Assembly: GCA_003140075.1 (NCBI GenBank)
Contig: PLIO01000251.1
Coordinates: 31,077 to 67,544 of the forward strand
DNA from: Acidobacteriaceae bacterium
Lineage (GTDB): Bacteria > Acidobacteriota > Terriglobia > Terriglobales > Acidobacteriaceae
Direction: 5' to 3'
Length of the DNA stretch: 36,468 nucleotides
In this document: positions 15,179-23,390 of the stretch, piece after piece
Layout: the number at the start of each line of letters is the position of its first letter
How positions within the stretch are numbered: the stretch's first letter is position 1
Program-made: the position numbers and the translations under genes
Notes under the pieces: model-generated
Told to the model about the DNA's origin: nothing
Database searches by the model: none
The model's input: only the letters and a program-made list of their open reading frames with translations

Positions 15179-15601
15179 ATGCAGAGACTTCCGCTGGCGC
15201 TCCTTTCCCTCGCGTTGGTTCTGGCCGCCGCATTGGCGTTGTCCTGTGGGACAGGATCACAGAATCAGGACCCACTCGTATCCGTCACGCTAAGTCCAGC
15301 AACAGCGGACGCAGCGGATTATCCCAATGGGCAAGTGCAGTTCGTGGCGACGGGCTACTACATTAATCCCTCGCGTACGGTGAGCCCTCTAACGGCCGCG
15401 TGGGGCACCTGCTACCAGGAAGCCTCTACGAGTGAGATATCGGTCACTGCCGTCGGCGTCGCTCAATGTGCGCCGGGAGCGGTCGGCACCTTCACCGTCT
15501 GGGCGGACGACCCCCCGTTGCCCAACGTGGCATGTACCGCAATCACCGCCTGCGGCGGCGGGTGCTTTGTCGCCGGAACCGCGCAACTGACCTGCCCTTA
15601 A
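15179..15601 (+). CDS. Putative lipoprotein with an Ig-like domain (140 aa)
   Basis: The start at ATG 15179 has AGGAGG 6 nt upstream; an upstream in-frame TTG is not needed. The first 22 residues (MQRLPLALLSLALVLAAALA) form a hydrophobic signal ending LSCGTG, an approximate lipobox with Cys as the likely lipidated residue. The rest looks like a single bacterial Ig-like domain: DPLVSVTLSPATADAADYPN, GQVQFVATGYY, TAAWGTCY, SEISVTAVGVAQCAPGAVGT and FTVWADD. The C-terminal part has five cysteines (including CTAITACGGGCF), which may form disulfides. It is probably anchored on the periplasmic side of a membrane; function unknown. Confidence 0.68.
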   Translation: MQRLPLALLSLALVLAAALALSCGTGSQNQDPLVSVTLSPATADAADYPNGQVQFVATGYYINPSRTVSPLTAAWGTCYQEASTSEISVTAVGVAQCAPGAVGTFTVWADDPPLPNVACTAITACGGGCFVAGTAQLTCP

Positions 15602-15695
15602 GGAAGCCGGGCTCTCCCAGCGCCCCGCTGCGACTTGAGCCGTGACCCGCCAGAATCACGGCAAGAAGAGACCTCCAGTGTGCAAATAATGTCTA

Positions 15696-15724
15696 TTTAC
15701 ATGCTAGACATTCTTCGCTATAGT
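15696..15724 (+). promoter_or_regulatory. Sigma70-like promoter for a candidate small RNA
   Basis: TTTACA (15696-15701) and TATAGT (15719-15724) are 17 nt apart, each one or two bases from consensus. The expected start point is about 15731. No open frame with a ribosome-binding site follows before a strong terminator. Confidence 0.52.
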
Positions 15725-15730
15725 CCCCCT

Positions 15731-15907
15731 CGACGGGGATCGCGTGGTTCGCGGAACCCGGAGTTTCAAGCCGTGCCCTCCCCCAAATACGGCACGCCGA
15801 TGTCGACTACGTCTCGGACTGGAGCACGGAAGAGTACGACGTGCGCCAATAAGGGCGCGTAGTTCTCTGCCAGGAAAGAAGGAGCGGCAGTTGCCGCTCC
15901 TTCTTCG
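15731..15907 (+). ncRNA. Candidate structured small RNA (about 175 nt)
   Basis: The stretch 15602-16045 has no convincing gene but has a promoter, a series of hairpins and a strong terminator in order. Visible stems are GGTTC/GAACC (about 15743-15755), CGTGCC/GGCACG (about 15774-15798), GCACG/CGTGC (about 15824-15844) and GCGCC/GGCGC (about 15843-15858), then the terminator. The second stem carries a 13-nt loop with CCCCC. It does not match tmRNA (no tRNA-like 3' end), SRP RNA (no GGAAGGNAGCAGCC-type core) or a riboswitch I know. The terminator lies 139 nt before the next gene, so it acts as a stand-alone RNA or an attenuated leader. Confidence 0.36.
15876..15907 (+). terminator. 14-bp perfect hairpin terminator
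   Basis: AAGAAGGAGCGGCA (15876-15889) pairs perfectly with TGCCGCTCCTTCTT (15892-15905), followed by CGTTACTG. The stem carries its own T-rich 3' side, as in a bidirectional terminator. Confidence 0.74.
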
Positions 15908-16045
15908 TTACTGCCGCGAAGACTTTCATCCAGAGTCCTTATTCTTCAGCGGATCCAGCGATTGCAATTGAACGGCTACGCCACCTGTGGTTAACTTCAG
16001 GATGCGGCGTTAGGCATTTCCAAAGAATGAGGACCAAGGAAGAAC

Positions 16046-17224
16046 ATGCGGATGTCGGTTACCTCCTGGCTATCGCACGCCACGGCCATGCTGGTTTTGA
16101 TGTGTGGGGTGAACGGCTTTGCCGCGGGAGCGACCCAGCCTCATTATTTGCTCACCAATGACGACGCCCTTTTCTCCAACAGCGTCACCTTTTACACCAT
16201 AGCGGCCAGCGGCGCTCTTACTCTGAAGCAGCAGGTGCTCACCGGCGGCCTCGGCGTTGGGGGCGGCTATTTTGCGACGAACCGGGTAAGCGTGCTCGAT
16301 AACGGAAGCGCAGAGTGCGTCTACGCCTCCGATGCCACCAGCGGCGACATTGTCGGAATCGACGTCAACACTCTGCTGGTTGGCGGCAGCGCCTCCGGTT
16401 CCCCCACCGATTCCGGAGCCGCAAACGGCATCGGTCTGGCGATGAACAGCCAGTACCTGTATGCCGTTTTCACCACTTCGAATACCATCGCAACCTTTCA
16501 GGTGCAACCCGGCTGCAGCCTCACCTTCATCAACGACGTCTCCGTCGCCGGCCTGCAAGGCGGATTCGTCGATGGCATGGCCCTCCACGGCAACCTTATG
16601 GTTGTCACCTACGGCGACGGCTCCATCGAGTCCTTCAACATCGCCTCCGGCGCGCCAGTGTCGAATGGCGACGAGCAGAACTCCACCGCTTATCTCAAAT
16701 CGCAAGGCGCAACCTATCCCACAAGCGTAGAAATCACCCAGGACGGCCACTACGCCCTCTTCGGAGATACGTCGACTTCCACGGTGGTTGAAGTCTCTAA
16801 CATTGCTTCCGGCAAGTTGAGCCCGACCGTGGTCTATACCTTGGGATCTGGCATCAACTCCAGCAACATCCTGCTGAGCCCCGATGAAACTCTTCTCTAC
16901 ATCAGCAACACCCAAGGCGATAAAATCACGGCTGCTGCCTTTGACAAGAGCGATGGAAAACTTTCGCCGGGTTGCACCTCCGGCAGGATTCGCGGTTACA
17001 GTTCGCACTGGTCCTATCTTGCGGCCTTGGCTCTGGGCTCAAACAGCGGGACCGGCGGAGTCGTCTACGTTACCGAATTTGGTGGAACGTCCTACATCGC
17101 CGTGATTGAGGTGGGATCGACTGGGGGAACTTGCACGCTGACCGAATCGGCCAATTCGCCCATCGTCGATCCTGATAGTCCAGGGCTGCTCTCGATTGGA
17201 ACGTTTCCGCCCCGCTCCTTCTAA
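16046..17224 (+). CDS. Exported beta-propeller protein, lactonase/YncE-like
   Basis: The 392-aa protein starts at an ATG with AAGGA 6 nt upstream. A signal peptide covers about residues 1-29 (SHATAMLVLMCGVNGFAAGA). The mature part is a repeating beta-propeller: NSVTFYTIAASGALTLKQQV, YASDATSGDIVGIDV, NSQYLYAVFTTSNTIATFQV, DGHYALFGDTSTSTVVEVSN, ILLSPDETLLYISNTQGDKI and AAAFDKSDGKLSPG. The pattern of time-ordered values with free-text-like blades matches the 6-phosphogluconolactonase-like (YncE) seven-bladed group. No catalytic residue can be assigned, so lactonase activity should not be assumed. It probably acts in the periplasm or outside the cell. The gene lies 78 nt before a multicopper oxidase gene on the same strand and could share a transcript. 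Confidence 0.83.
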   Translation: MRMSVTSWLSHATAMLVLMCGVNGFAAGATQPHYLLTNDDALFSNSVTFYTIAASGALTLKQQVLTGGLGVGGGYFATNRVSVLDNGSAECVYASDATSGDIVGIDVNTLLVGGSASGSPTDSGAANGIGLAMNSQYLYAVFTTSNTIATFQVQPGCSLTFINDVSVAGLQGGFVDGMALHGNLMVVTYGDGSIESFNIASGAPVSNGDEQNSTAYLKSQGATYPTSVEITQDGHYALFGDTSTSTVVEVSNIASGKLSPTVVYTLGSGINSSNILLSPDETLLYISNTQGDKITAAAFDKSDGKLSPGCTSGRIRGYSSHWSYLAALALGSNSGTGGVVYVTEFGGTSYIAVIEVGSTGGTCTLTESANSPIVDPDSPGLLSIGTFPPRSF

Positions 17225-17302
17225 ACGATTAGCAGATATGATTTTTGAATCTTAAGATGTCCGGCTGCGGGAAGTTTTCGGAAAGACTGAGGAGTGATAG
17301 AA

Positions 17303-18877
17303 ATGCGCGCCATCGCTAGATGTTTGCTGGCTATCATCGCATGCGGATTTTCCTTCGTAGCAGCATCGGCGCAGTGTCCTCCGCGCCCGGAGCCGGGTAC
17401 TCTGGTCCAGGATGCCTTGAGTCTCTATTCGCAGAATGGCGTCCTCAACGCCGATTTCACCATGGCTTACGCGGTCGATCCATTCGGCTATACGCACTAT
17501 TGCTACAAATACCAAGCCTCAACCGGCGTCGTCGAGGCTCCAACCCTACGGCTCAACCAGGGCGACCAGCTTCAGCTCAGCGTTAAAGACGCCATCAGAA
17601 CTCCGCGGCCGGATTCCATGAGCGGAATGGATATGTCGCCCGCCGGTACGGTCTGCGGAGACGGCGGCACTGCGACCTTGCAATCGACCAACGTTCACTT
17701 CCACGGGCTCAATGTTCCCCCGGTCTGCCATCAGGACGACGTGCTCACTACGTTGATTCAACCGGGCTCGGCGGCCTTTCCATACAAAATTCAGATTCCG
17801 GCCAACGAGCCCCCCGGCCTGTATTGGTACCACCCGCACGTACATGGTTTCACCGAATTTCAGGTGAATGGCGGCGCGGCCGGGGCGCTGATTGTCGAAG
17901 GGATGGACAAAGTGCGTCCCGAGGTGGCTGGACTCACAGAGCGAGTCTTTGTTATTCGCCAGCAATACCTGGTGCCGTGGGTGCCCGGACCCTACCAACT
18001 AACCCTGAACTTTCAGGTTACGCCTCCGCCGGAGGGTCCTACTCCCCTGATCCAAATGAACCCGGGCGAAAGGCAGTTCTGGCGGGTGGCCAATGCTACG
18101 CTTCAGGATTTCATGCCGCTGCAGTTCTGGGTTAACGGTATCCCGCAACCGTTAGAGTTGATCGCTCTCGATGGCTATCCTCTGGCCAAGACCCGCATGG
18201 AGAAAACCATTCTGATACCTCCGGCGGGGCGGGCGGAATTTATCGTGCAGGCTCCTCCGAAGGGAGCGACCGGGCAATTCGTATCCCTGGCCTACTCGAC
18301 CGGCCCCACCGGCAACGCTGATTTCGAACAGATTCTCGGCAATATCGAACTTAGCAACACTGCTCAAGCGAACAAGCAGCCCGCGAAGCCTGCAACTTCA
18401 GCGCGTATCTCCGCCGACGGCCTGAAGTTTGCCGGCTTGAAGGATCTGACCCCAACCGCCACGCGAAAGCTTTACTTTTCCGAAGAGTTTGGTGGAACCA
18501 ACGGTCCCATTCAGTTCTACATCACCGTCGACGGCCAAAAACAGCAGGTTTTCGAGCCCAACGAAAAGCCCGTCATCACCACCAAGGTGGGAGCGGTCGA
18601 GGACTGGACCATCGAAAATCGGGCGCTCGAAACGCACGCCTTCCACATCCATCAAATCCACTTTCAGATGTTGGAGGTCGATGGCAAACCCGTCGCCGAT
18701 CAGGACCTTCGCGACACCATTCAGATTCCTTATTGGTCCGGGAGCGGCCCCCACCACAGCGTGAAAGTTCGCATGGATTTCCGCGACCCGGCCATCGCCG
18801 GCACTTTTGTGTTTCACTGCCACATCCTGCTCCACGAAGATCTCGGCATGATGCACAAGATCCTGGTCGAACCGTAG
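17303..18877 (+). CDS. Exported multicopper oxidase (laccase-like)
   Basis: This 524-aa enzyme couples one-electron oxidation of substrates (phenols, metal ions) to reduction of O2 to water. I start at ATG 17303 (GAGGAG 8 nt upstream) instead of the GTG nine nt earlier. The signal peptide is about residues 1-23 (ending ASAQ). All four copper motifs are present: NVHFHGL (His 132, His 134), YWYHPHVHG (His 177, His 179), THAFHIHQIHFQ, and FHCHILLHEDLGMM carrying the type-1 Cys and the Met axial ligand. Three cupredoxin domains fit the length. Cysteines and an SMSGMDMSP insert near 105-113 add Met residues of the kind seen in copper- or metal-handling members. The physiological substrate cannot be read from the sequence. 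It probably acts in the periplasm. Confidence 0.92.
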   Translation: MRAIARCLLAIIACGFSFVAASAQCPPRPEPGTLVQDALSLYSQNGVLNADFTMAYAVDPFGYTHYCYKYQASTGVVEAPTLRLNQGDQLQLSVKDAIRTPRPDSMSGMDMSPAGTVCGDGGTATLQSTNVHFHGLNVPPVCHQDDVLTTLIQPGSAAFPYKIQIPANEPPGLYWYHPHVHGFTEFQVNGGAAGALIVEGMDKVRPEVAGLTERVFVIRQQYLVPWVPGPYQLTLNFQVTPPPEGPTPLIQMNPGERQFWRVANATLQDFMPLQFWVNGIPQPLELIALDGYPLAKTRMEKTILIPPAGRAEFIVQAPPKGATGQFVSLAYSTGPTGNADFEQILGNIELSNTAQANKQPAKPATSARISADGLKFAGLKDLTPTATRKLYFSEEFGGTNGPIQFYITVDGQKQQVFEPNEKPVITTKVGAVEDWTIENRALETHAFHIHQIHFQMLEVDGKPVADQDLRDTIQIPYWSGSGPHHSVKVRMDFRDPAIAGTFVFHCHILLHEDLGMMHKILVEP

Positions 18878-18944
18878 CAGGCTGCAGGAAGGGCTCTGCC
18901 ATTCCGCAGCCATACGAAGAACAATTATTAAAGGGGGACCAACC

Positions 18945-19373
18945 ATGAAAAGGCCAATTGTTATCGGTTCTATGCTGTGCTCTTTCGTTGTGACGCTGAT
19001 GGCTCAGACGCCAGTCAAGCACTCGCCAGAGATTGTCGCTCAGAAATCCTTCATCGCTCAAACGGCGTCCATTTCACCAACAACTGTGTTTACTCCTGCC
19101 TCAACGGGAATTTTTAGAGTTACGGGGTACCTAGAGCAGTCGAACACCGCTGAGGGTTATAGTCCAGAGGTATTTGTATCGTGGACGGGCGATTTCGCTT
19201 CGTATCAAGATCAAGTAAATGGCGGTCTCAGCTATTCCGGGAGTGCCGCAGCCGTTACACTTAATTTACTTGTAGTTCATGGCGCAGCTAATCAACCAAT
19301 TCAAATAAGCACCTCTGTGAATCCGAGTGAGCAGGGAACCTACAACCTATATGTCGTGGTGGAGAAATTGTAG
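18945..19373 (+). CDS. Exported hypothetical protein (142 aa)
   Basis: AAGGGGG lies 7 nt before the ATG. A signal peptide (MKRPIVIGSMLCSFVVTLMA, cleavage near MAQ) is followed by a Thr/Ser-rich, beta-rich mature domain: STGIFRVTGYLEQSNTAEGY, SPEVFVSWTGDF, GLSYSGSAAAVTLNLLVVHG and GTYNLYVVVEKL. This looks like a single small beta-sandwich. No cysteines remain in the mature part. It follows the multicopper oxidase by 67 nt on the same strand and has more A/T-rich codons than its neighbours, which may indicate a different origin. I do not recognise the family; an extracytoplasmic binding or structural role is a guess. Confidence 0.7.
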   Translation: MKRPIVIGSMLCSFVVTLMAQTPVKHSPEIVAQKSFIAQTASISPTTVFTPASTGIFRVTGYLEQSNTAEGYSPEVFVSWTGDFASYQDQVNGGLSYSGSAAAVTLNLLVVHGAANQPIQISTSVNPSEQGTYNLYVVVEKL

Positions 19374-19491
19374 GGCGATCTGCCCGGCCTCTAGGATTCG
19401 CCACGTATATAAATGCCCTCGGGTCCGGACCTAGCGGACACTGCTGCCGATTACGCCTGCTAATAAAGAATTTAAAGATAAGGTTCACCTC

Positions 19492-19938
19492 ATGCGAAAA
19501 AGAATTCTGCTCGTCTCCGCTGGCCTGTTGTTAGCTCTCGCCGGCTACCTCCTCGGAAGCAAAACCGCAACCGTTGCCTATGCCGGGCAGCCCGCGCAGG
19601 ACGGCGCCGCGAAGCCCTACGGAGCTCCGACCCAGGGCACAGTTCCAAAAACATACGGCCACCTGGTCACGGCAATTTCCGACCAGATCGGCACCGGACT
19701 GATTTTCGAGGACAACGACGGCGTCATCCGCTTCGTCGCCATGACCGGCATGAAAGAAGGCGAACTCGCCCGGTACGACCAAACCCCCACTCATGGAGGC
19801 GTTCCGAAATCCTACGGCCATCTCGTCGCCGCAGTCACAAACCCCACCGGCACCGGCCTCGTCTTCGAAGACAGCCTGGGCGTCATCCGCTTCGTCACCA
19901 TCACCGGCAAAACCGAGGGTGAACTAACCCGCAATTGA
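19492..19938 (+). CDS. Exported protein with an internally duplicated 44-aa domain
   Basis: The protein has an N-terminal hydrophobic segment (about 5-22, RILLVSAGLLLALAGYLLGS) that is either an uncleaved anchor or a signal peptide. A short linker leads to two copies of the same unit at 51-94 and 104-147. Both units read VPK(T/S)YGHLV.A, then GTGL(I/V)FED..GVIRFV, then a Thr-Gly-containing turn and EGEL.R. The high identity suggests a recent duplication. The unit is beta-rich and probably forms a small periplasmic sandwich. I do not know the family or function. AAGG about 10 nt before the ATG serves as a weak ribosome-binding site. The following hydrolase fragment is convergent, 25 nt away. 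Confidence 0.76.
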   Translation: MRKRILLVSAGLLLALAGYLLGSKTATVAYAGQPAQDGAAKPYGAPTQGTVPKTYGHLVTAISDQIGTGLIFEDNDGVIRFVAMTGMKEGELARYDQTPTHGGVPKSYGHLVAAVTNPTGTGLVFEDSLGVIRFVTITGKTEGELTRN

Positions 19939-19963
19939 GCCGGTGGCCCTTTGGCTTACCCCG

Positions 19964-20800
19964 TCACTGCCCCGCCCGCGCAAGGCCCATGGCGCTGCAC
20001 GACGCCGTGCCTCCAGTCATGTCGGCTACGATCGCCGCGGCTGACGGGGTCGGGTTGCCGGGCCCATACGAAGTCGAGCCGTAAGAAACGGTCCCCCCTT
20101 CGATGGCCTCGACCGAAGGGCAGTTGCTCACGGCGTTGACAGAAAGAAGCTGCGAGGGGTTCTGAAATTGGTAGAAGAACAGCTGCCCCTCAGGGGCGGA
20201 GTTATTTTGGGGCTTGGTCCCGCCCGAGACGTTCTGGCAGAGCCACCCTGACATCGCGGTATTTTGGTAGTACCCGAGGCTCGGCTGCTGGGTCAGCCCG
20301 CAGTTTCCGGACGGTAGACAAACAATGCTCTGGTTGTACCACGCGGCGTTCAGCGAGGCGCCTGACGTCTGGTGCGGCAGCGTCGAACCGCAGGCCGGGT
20401 AGGCTATCGAGGTAACGGCCTGAGTCCACTCGGATACGTTAGTCTGGTCGCCGTCAACGTACTCAAGCAGGTAATTGGTGCCATTGCTGCCCTGAGGCCA
20501 TGTCGAACTAGCGCAGCCGGGCTCCCAGGAATTATTCTGGCCTTGCGGCGGGTTGTTATTGCAGATCGTCGTGTACTGGCTGTTCACGCCATTTGTCACC
20601 TCGCAGCCCTGCTCAATATCGCTGAATACCGGGCCATTCTCCATCACAACCTTGTCGAGGTATCCACTTCCCCATTTGGGTGCGCCGCCGGCGCCCGCGT
20701 TATACCAGGCGAGCGAATACGCTGCCCCTCCGGCTGCGCCGCTGTTTACGTGGGCGCACATGCCGAAAGTCCCGCTCTGCCCTTGGTTGCCAGCCCATAT
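19964..20800 (-). pseudogene. C-terminal part of an exported alpha/beta-hydrolase-like protein (split gene, piece 3)
   Basis: The open frame on the minus strand has no credible start. In-frame sequence upstream of its first ATG still reads as protein (IWAGNQGQSGTFGMCAHVNS), so this is the downstream part of a longer gene. MCAHVNSGAAGGAAYSLAWY looks like a nucleophile elbow, although the usual G-x-S-x-G is here V-N-S-G-A. Downstream are LDKVVMENGPVFSDIEQGCE, YLLEYVDGDQTNVSEWTQ, TAMSGWLCQNVSG and NNSAPEGQLFFYQFQN. From memory these resemble an exported esterase-like family of Acidobacteriota. The missing signal peptide and N-terminal half lie just to the right, the latter inverted. An assembly error is the main alternative to a real inversion. 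Confidence 0.64.
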
Positions 20801-21290
20801 CCCTTTGCCCCATCGCTTGGTACTGTGTCGACGCCGGTGCAGCTCAGTACCTGCCCTGCGCTACCTCAGGGGACCAGCTTCGACATAAGCATGACCTGTT
20901 TCTCCGCCAACGTCAGCAACTGTCCAAACACAGACCAGATCGGCATAATTTACGGGGTCAGCACTCCAACAGGACGGCTGAGCGGCACGATCGTGATGCT
21001 TTCGGGCGATGGAGGCGTATATTTGCCCGACAGTTTCGAGGAGTACATTCCGGCGTCCGTCTCGGTGCCGGGCTACTCGGCCTATCCCGGGTACTTGGCG
21101 CCCCAGGGATCTCAAGCGCCGTACCAGGTCATCGAGGCGGTGTGGGGTGTACTGTCGGGTACGCCCCCGACCTTCACTGGGGAGGACTGGGAATACACAA
21201 ACACTCAAGCTGGGAACAACGCCCTCAGCATTTTGAGCGCGGCCTGCCGTCCGGCGACCTTTCTCAACTGGGTGCGCAACGGTAACTCGC
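20801..21290 (+). pseudogene. N-terminal half of the same hydrolase, in inverted orientation (split gene, piece 2)
   Basis: The plus-strand frame reads as genuine exported-protein sequence but has no start codon or signal peptide. It contains STPVQLSTCPALPQGTSFDI, CFSANVSNCPNTDQIGIIYG, GRLSGTIVMLSGDGGVYLPD, YQVIEAVWGVLSG and LSAACRPATFLNWVRNGN. A beta-strand then a GDGG oxyanion-type turn and an ACRPAT helix are what should precede the nucleophile elbow found on the minus strand to the left. The frame continues by chance, without a stop, into the FG-GAP gene, giving a misleading 984-aa reading. Borders are approximate to about 20 bp; a weak inverted match (TGGGCTGGCAAC on minus near 20797, TGGGTGCGCAAC on plus near 21270) lies at the two ends. 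Confidence 0.6.
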
Positions 21291-21384
21291 AGACGACGGT
21301 GGTCTGCGCCCCTGCGAGCGGCACGCAAAGGATCGCTCCGAACGCGACCCCGATAAGACAAGCCAATGCGGTTCTTGAGAGCAT
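21288..21384 (-). pseudogene. Start codon and signal peptide of the split hydrolase (piece 1)
   Basis: On the minus strand, GGGGGA lies about 7 nt before an ATG at 21384 that opens a textbook signal peptide, MLSRTALACLIGVAFGAILC then VPLAGAQTTV, with a cleavage site after AGA. Soon after, the frame turns into the antisense of piece 2 and stops at 21205. Read together, pieces 1 (minus), 2 (plus) and 3 (minus) give signal peptide, N-terminal half and C-terminal half of one protein, if the middle piece is flipped back. Confidence 0.6.
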
Positions 21385-21480
21385 CCGGAAGTCCCCCTTT
21401 TCTGATTTCGCTTATTTTGCGAGTTCCCCAGGCTCGGCCCCTAGCGCTCATAGAACGGTAGCCGACGCAGCCCCACGCAG

Positions 21481-21494
21481 AAAGTTGCAACTTT
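21481..21494. repeat. Palindrome in a likely dispersed repeat
   Basis: AAAGTTGCAACTTT is a perfect 14-bp palindrome. It is followed by ACGAG/CTCGT arms around GGGATCC (about 21499-21517). On the minus strand the block would read HEWIPLVPKLQL, a spurious peptide I remember from dispersed repeats in soil-bacterial genomes. It lies between the split hydrolase and the FG-GAP gene. Confidence 0.4.
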
Positions 21495-21595
21495 GGTACG
21501 AGCGGGATCCACTCGTGCGCTGTTTTCGAAAAGGCTTGAATGGCCGCCCCCTCGGTGCTAAGCTTCACCGCGGGTGCACGCTCACGGAGGCTCCG

Positions 21596-23326
21596 GTGTC
21601 CTTACGAAGAATTGCTCGCGTGGCCGCCATATTGGCGGCCCTCCCGGTTTCGGGCCCTATGGCCCAAGCGCAGTTCGAAGCACGAGCAGTCTTTCCCGTG
21701 CCCTCCGAACTCTACTCTCTCGTGGTCGGCGACTTCAATCGTGACGCAACCCCCGACATCGCGGTTCTTAGCCCTGACCTCGGCGTCGAAATTTTGCTTG
21801 GGAACGGCGACGGGACGTTCCGTGCCGGCGCGAGCTACACCGTTGAAGTCCTCTTTTATGGTGCGACGGCCAGCCTTCGGAACAACGGAATCCTCGACCT
21901 CGTACTCGGAGGAGGCGACGACACCGTTTACGTGATGCTTGGAAATGGTGACGGCACCTTCCAGTCGCCCGTTGCGTATCCTACCGCCGCTGAGAACCTC
22001 ATGGTCGCGCTAGGCGACTTCACCGGCCACGACCATCTCGATATCGCGTCCCTGGAGAGGGGCAGTTGCAACTGCGTGCAAGTCCTCCCCGGCAACGGAG
22101 ACGGCTCCTTCGGCGCGCCGATCTCCACCACGCCGGTACCCTACGACGTGACGGCCTTCGCGATCGCAGCCGGCGATTTTAACAACGACGGCAAGCTTGA
22201 CTTAGCTGTGGGAGGGGAGTTTGGCGCTTCCAGCAAGCTCGACGTGCTGTTGGGAAACGGCGACGGAACCTTTACCGACGACGGCTATTACGAAATCGGG
22301 GGCGCCCCCTACGCCATCGCGACTGGCTACTTTACGAGCGACAAGACAAATCTCGATTTAGCCGTGTCGGTCGGTGGCGCGATTGACGTCTTGTTGGGCA
22401 ATGGCGACGGCACGTTTCAGCAGCCAGTGAGTTATAGCACGCAGCCGACTGCAACGTGGATAATCGCACAAGATCTCGACGGCGATGGGATCGTCGATTT
22501 AGCTACATCTAACTCAGCGGTGGGAGCGATCATGTTTAAAGGGAACGGCGACGGCACGTTTCAATCCGCGTCGCTGTACTCCGTAGGGGGTAGGGGAGGC
22601 GCCAACTATATTGCCGCCGCCGACTTCAACAACGACGGCAAGCCTGACCTCGCTCTCATCGGACCCGAGCAAGTCATTACCCTCTTGAACACTGGCAGCG
22701 CCACGTTTTCTCCCACTTCTCCGCTCACCTTCAAAGGGCAGCTTATCGGCACCACCAGCGCCCCGCAAACCGTGACCATCACCAACTCCGGCACAACGCC
22801 AATGACGTTCGCGTCCGTAACCTCGAGCGGAGCGCCATTTCGCATGACCGCGAATACATGCAGCGGCAGCCTTCCGCCCGGCGCGCAATGCTCCATCACC
22901 GCCCAGTTCACCGCCCAAGCGATGGGCTCCGTCAGCGGCGGCATCACCATCATCGACAGCGCTTCCTCCAAGCCTCAATTCGTGGAACTGATCGGAATCG
23001 GCACCGAGCTGGCCATTTCGGCGAGCGAACTGAAGTTTCCCGCACAGAAAGTGGGCACGAAGAGCGTCCCGCGCAACGTTCACCTGACCAATACGGGAAC
23101 GAAGAACATGGGTTTCACCCACTTCATCTATATCGACGGTGGCGACGCGCCCTTCGACTTCACCCAGACGAACGGCTGCGGTTCATTCCTGGCGCCGAAG
23201 GCCAGCTGCACGATCACCGTTACCTTCGGGCCCCTCAGGGCGGGCATCCGCGATTCAATCCTGTACATCGAGGACGATGGCGGCGACAGTCCGCAGACCG
23301 TCCGGGTGATCGGCACCGGCAATTAG
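21596..23326 (+). CDS. Exported FG-GAP/VCBS-repeat protein with two ASH-type domains
   Basis: I place the start at GTG 21596, which has GGAGG 7 nt upstream and opens a signal peptide (VSLRRIARVAAILAALPVSG, cleavage near AQA). The 576-aa product has six FG-GAP-like repeats, each ending in GNGDG(T/S)F and carrying calcium-binding loops such as DFNNDGKLDLAV and DLDGDGIVDLAT, forming a beta-propeller. Two Ig-like domains of the ASPM-SPD2-Hydin type follow (SAPQTVTITNSGTTPMTFAS and SVPRNVHLTNTGTKNMGFTH, each with a Cys pair). It is probably secreted or surface-attached; related proteins bind carbohydrates or mediate adhesion, but the ligand is unknown. The longer open frame upstream belongs to the inverted hydrolase piece and is not part of this gene. 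Confidence 0.86.
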   Translation: MSLRRIARVAAILAALPVSGPMAQAQFEARAVFPVPSELYSLVVGDFNRDATPDIAVLSPDLGVEILLGNGDGTFRAGASYTVEVLFYGATASLRNNGILDLVLGGGDDTVYVMLGNGDGTFQSPVAYPTAAENLMVALGDFTGHDHLDIASLERGSCNCVQVLPGNGDGSFGAPISTTPVPYDVTAFAIAAGDFNNDGKLDLAVGGEFGASSKLDVLLGNGDGTFTDDGYYEIGGAPYAIATGYFTSDKTNLDLAVSVGGAIDVLLGNGDGTFQQPVSYSTQPTATWIIAQDLDGDGIVDLATSNSAVGAIMFKGNGDGTFQSASLYSVGGRGGANYIAAADFNNDGKPDLALIGPEQVITLLNTGSATFSPTSPLTFKGQLIGTTSAPQTVTITNSGTTPMTFASVTSSGAPFRMTANTCSGSLPPGAQCSITAQFTAQAMGSVSGGITIIDSASSKPQFVELIGIGTELAISASELKFPAQKVGTKSVPRNVHLTNTGTKNMGFTHFIYIDGGDAPFDFTQTNGCGSFLAPKASCTITVTFGPLRAGIRDSILYIEDDGGDSPQTVRVIGTGN

Positions 23327-23348
23327 GTGGATAGTGGCTTCGTTTGCT

Positions 23349-23390
23349 TGTCATCCCGAGCCAGCGTTTTTACGCAGCGAGGGATCTGGG
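23349..23390 (+). repeat. Dispersed TCATCCCGAG..GCGAGGGATCT repeat
   Basis: The sequence TTGTCATCCCGAG, a spacer, then GCAGCGAGGGATCTGGG is a form I recognise from memory as a frequent intergenic repeat in Acidobacteriota. The rest of 23327-23640 shows no gene; it has short inverted matches such as TTTGCCCGGTATATTTTGCGGGCAA (interrupted) near 23499-23523. Confidence 0.5.

Noticed and set aside
15725-15745. tmRNA-like 5' sequence TCGACGGGGA
   Set aside because: No tRNA-like 3' end, no tag frame, and the predicted RNA is only about 175 nt.
20372-23326. One plus-strand open frame of 984 codons
   Set aside because: Codons before about 20800 are antisense to the hydrolase C-terminal half, and the middle belongs to its inverted N-terminal half. 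The real FG-GAP gene has its own GTG start, ribosome-binding site and signal peptide at 21596.
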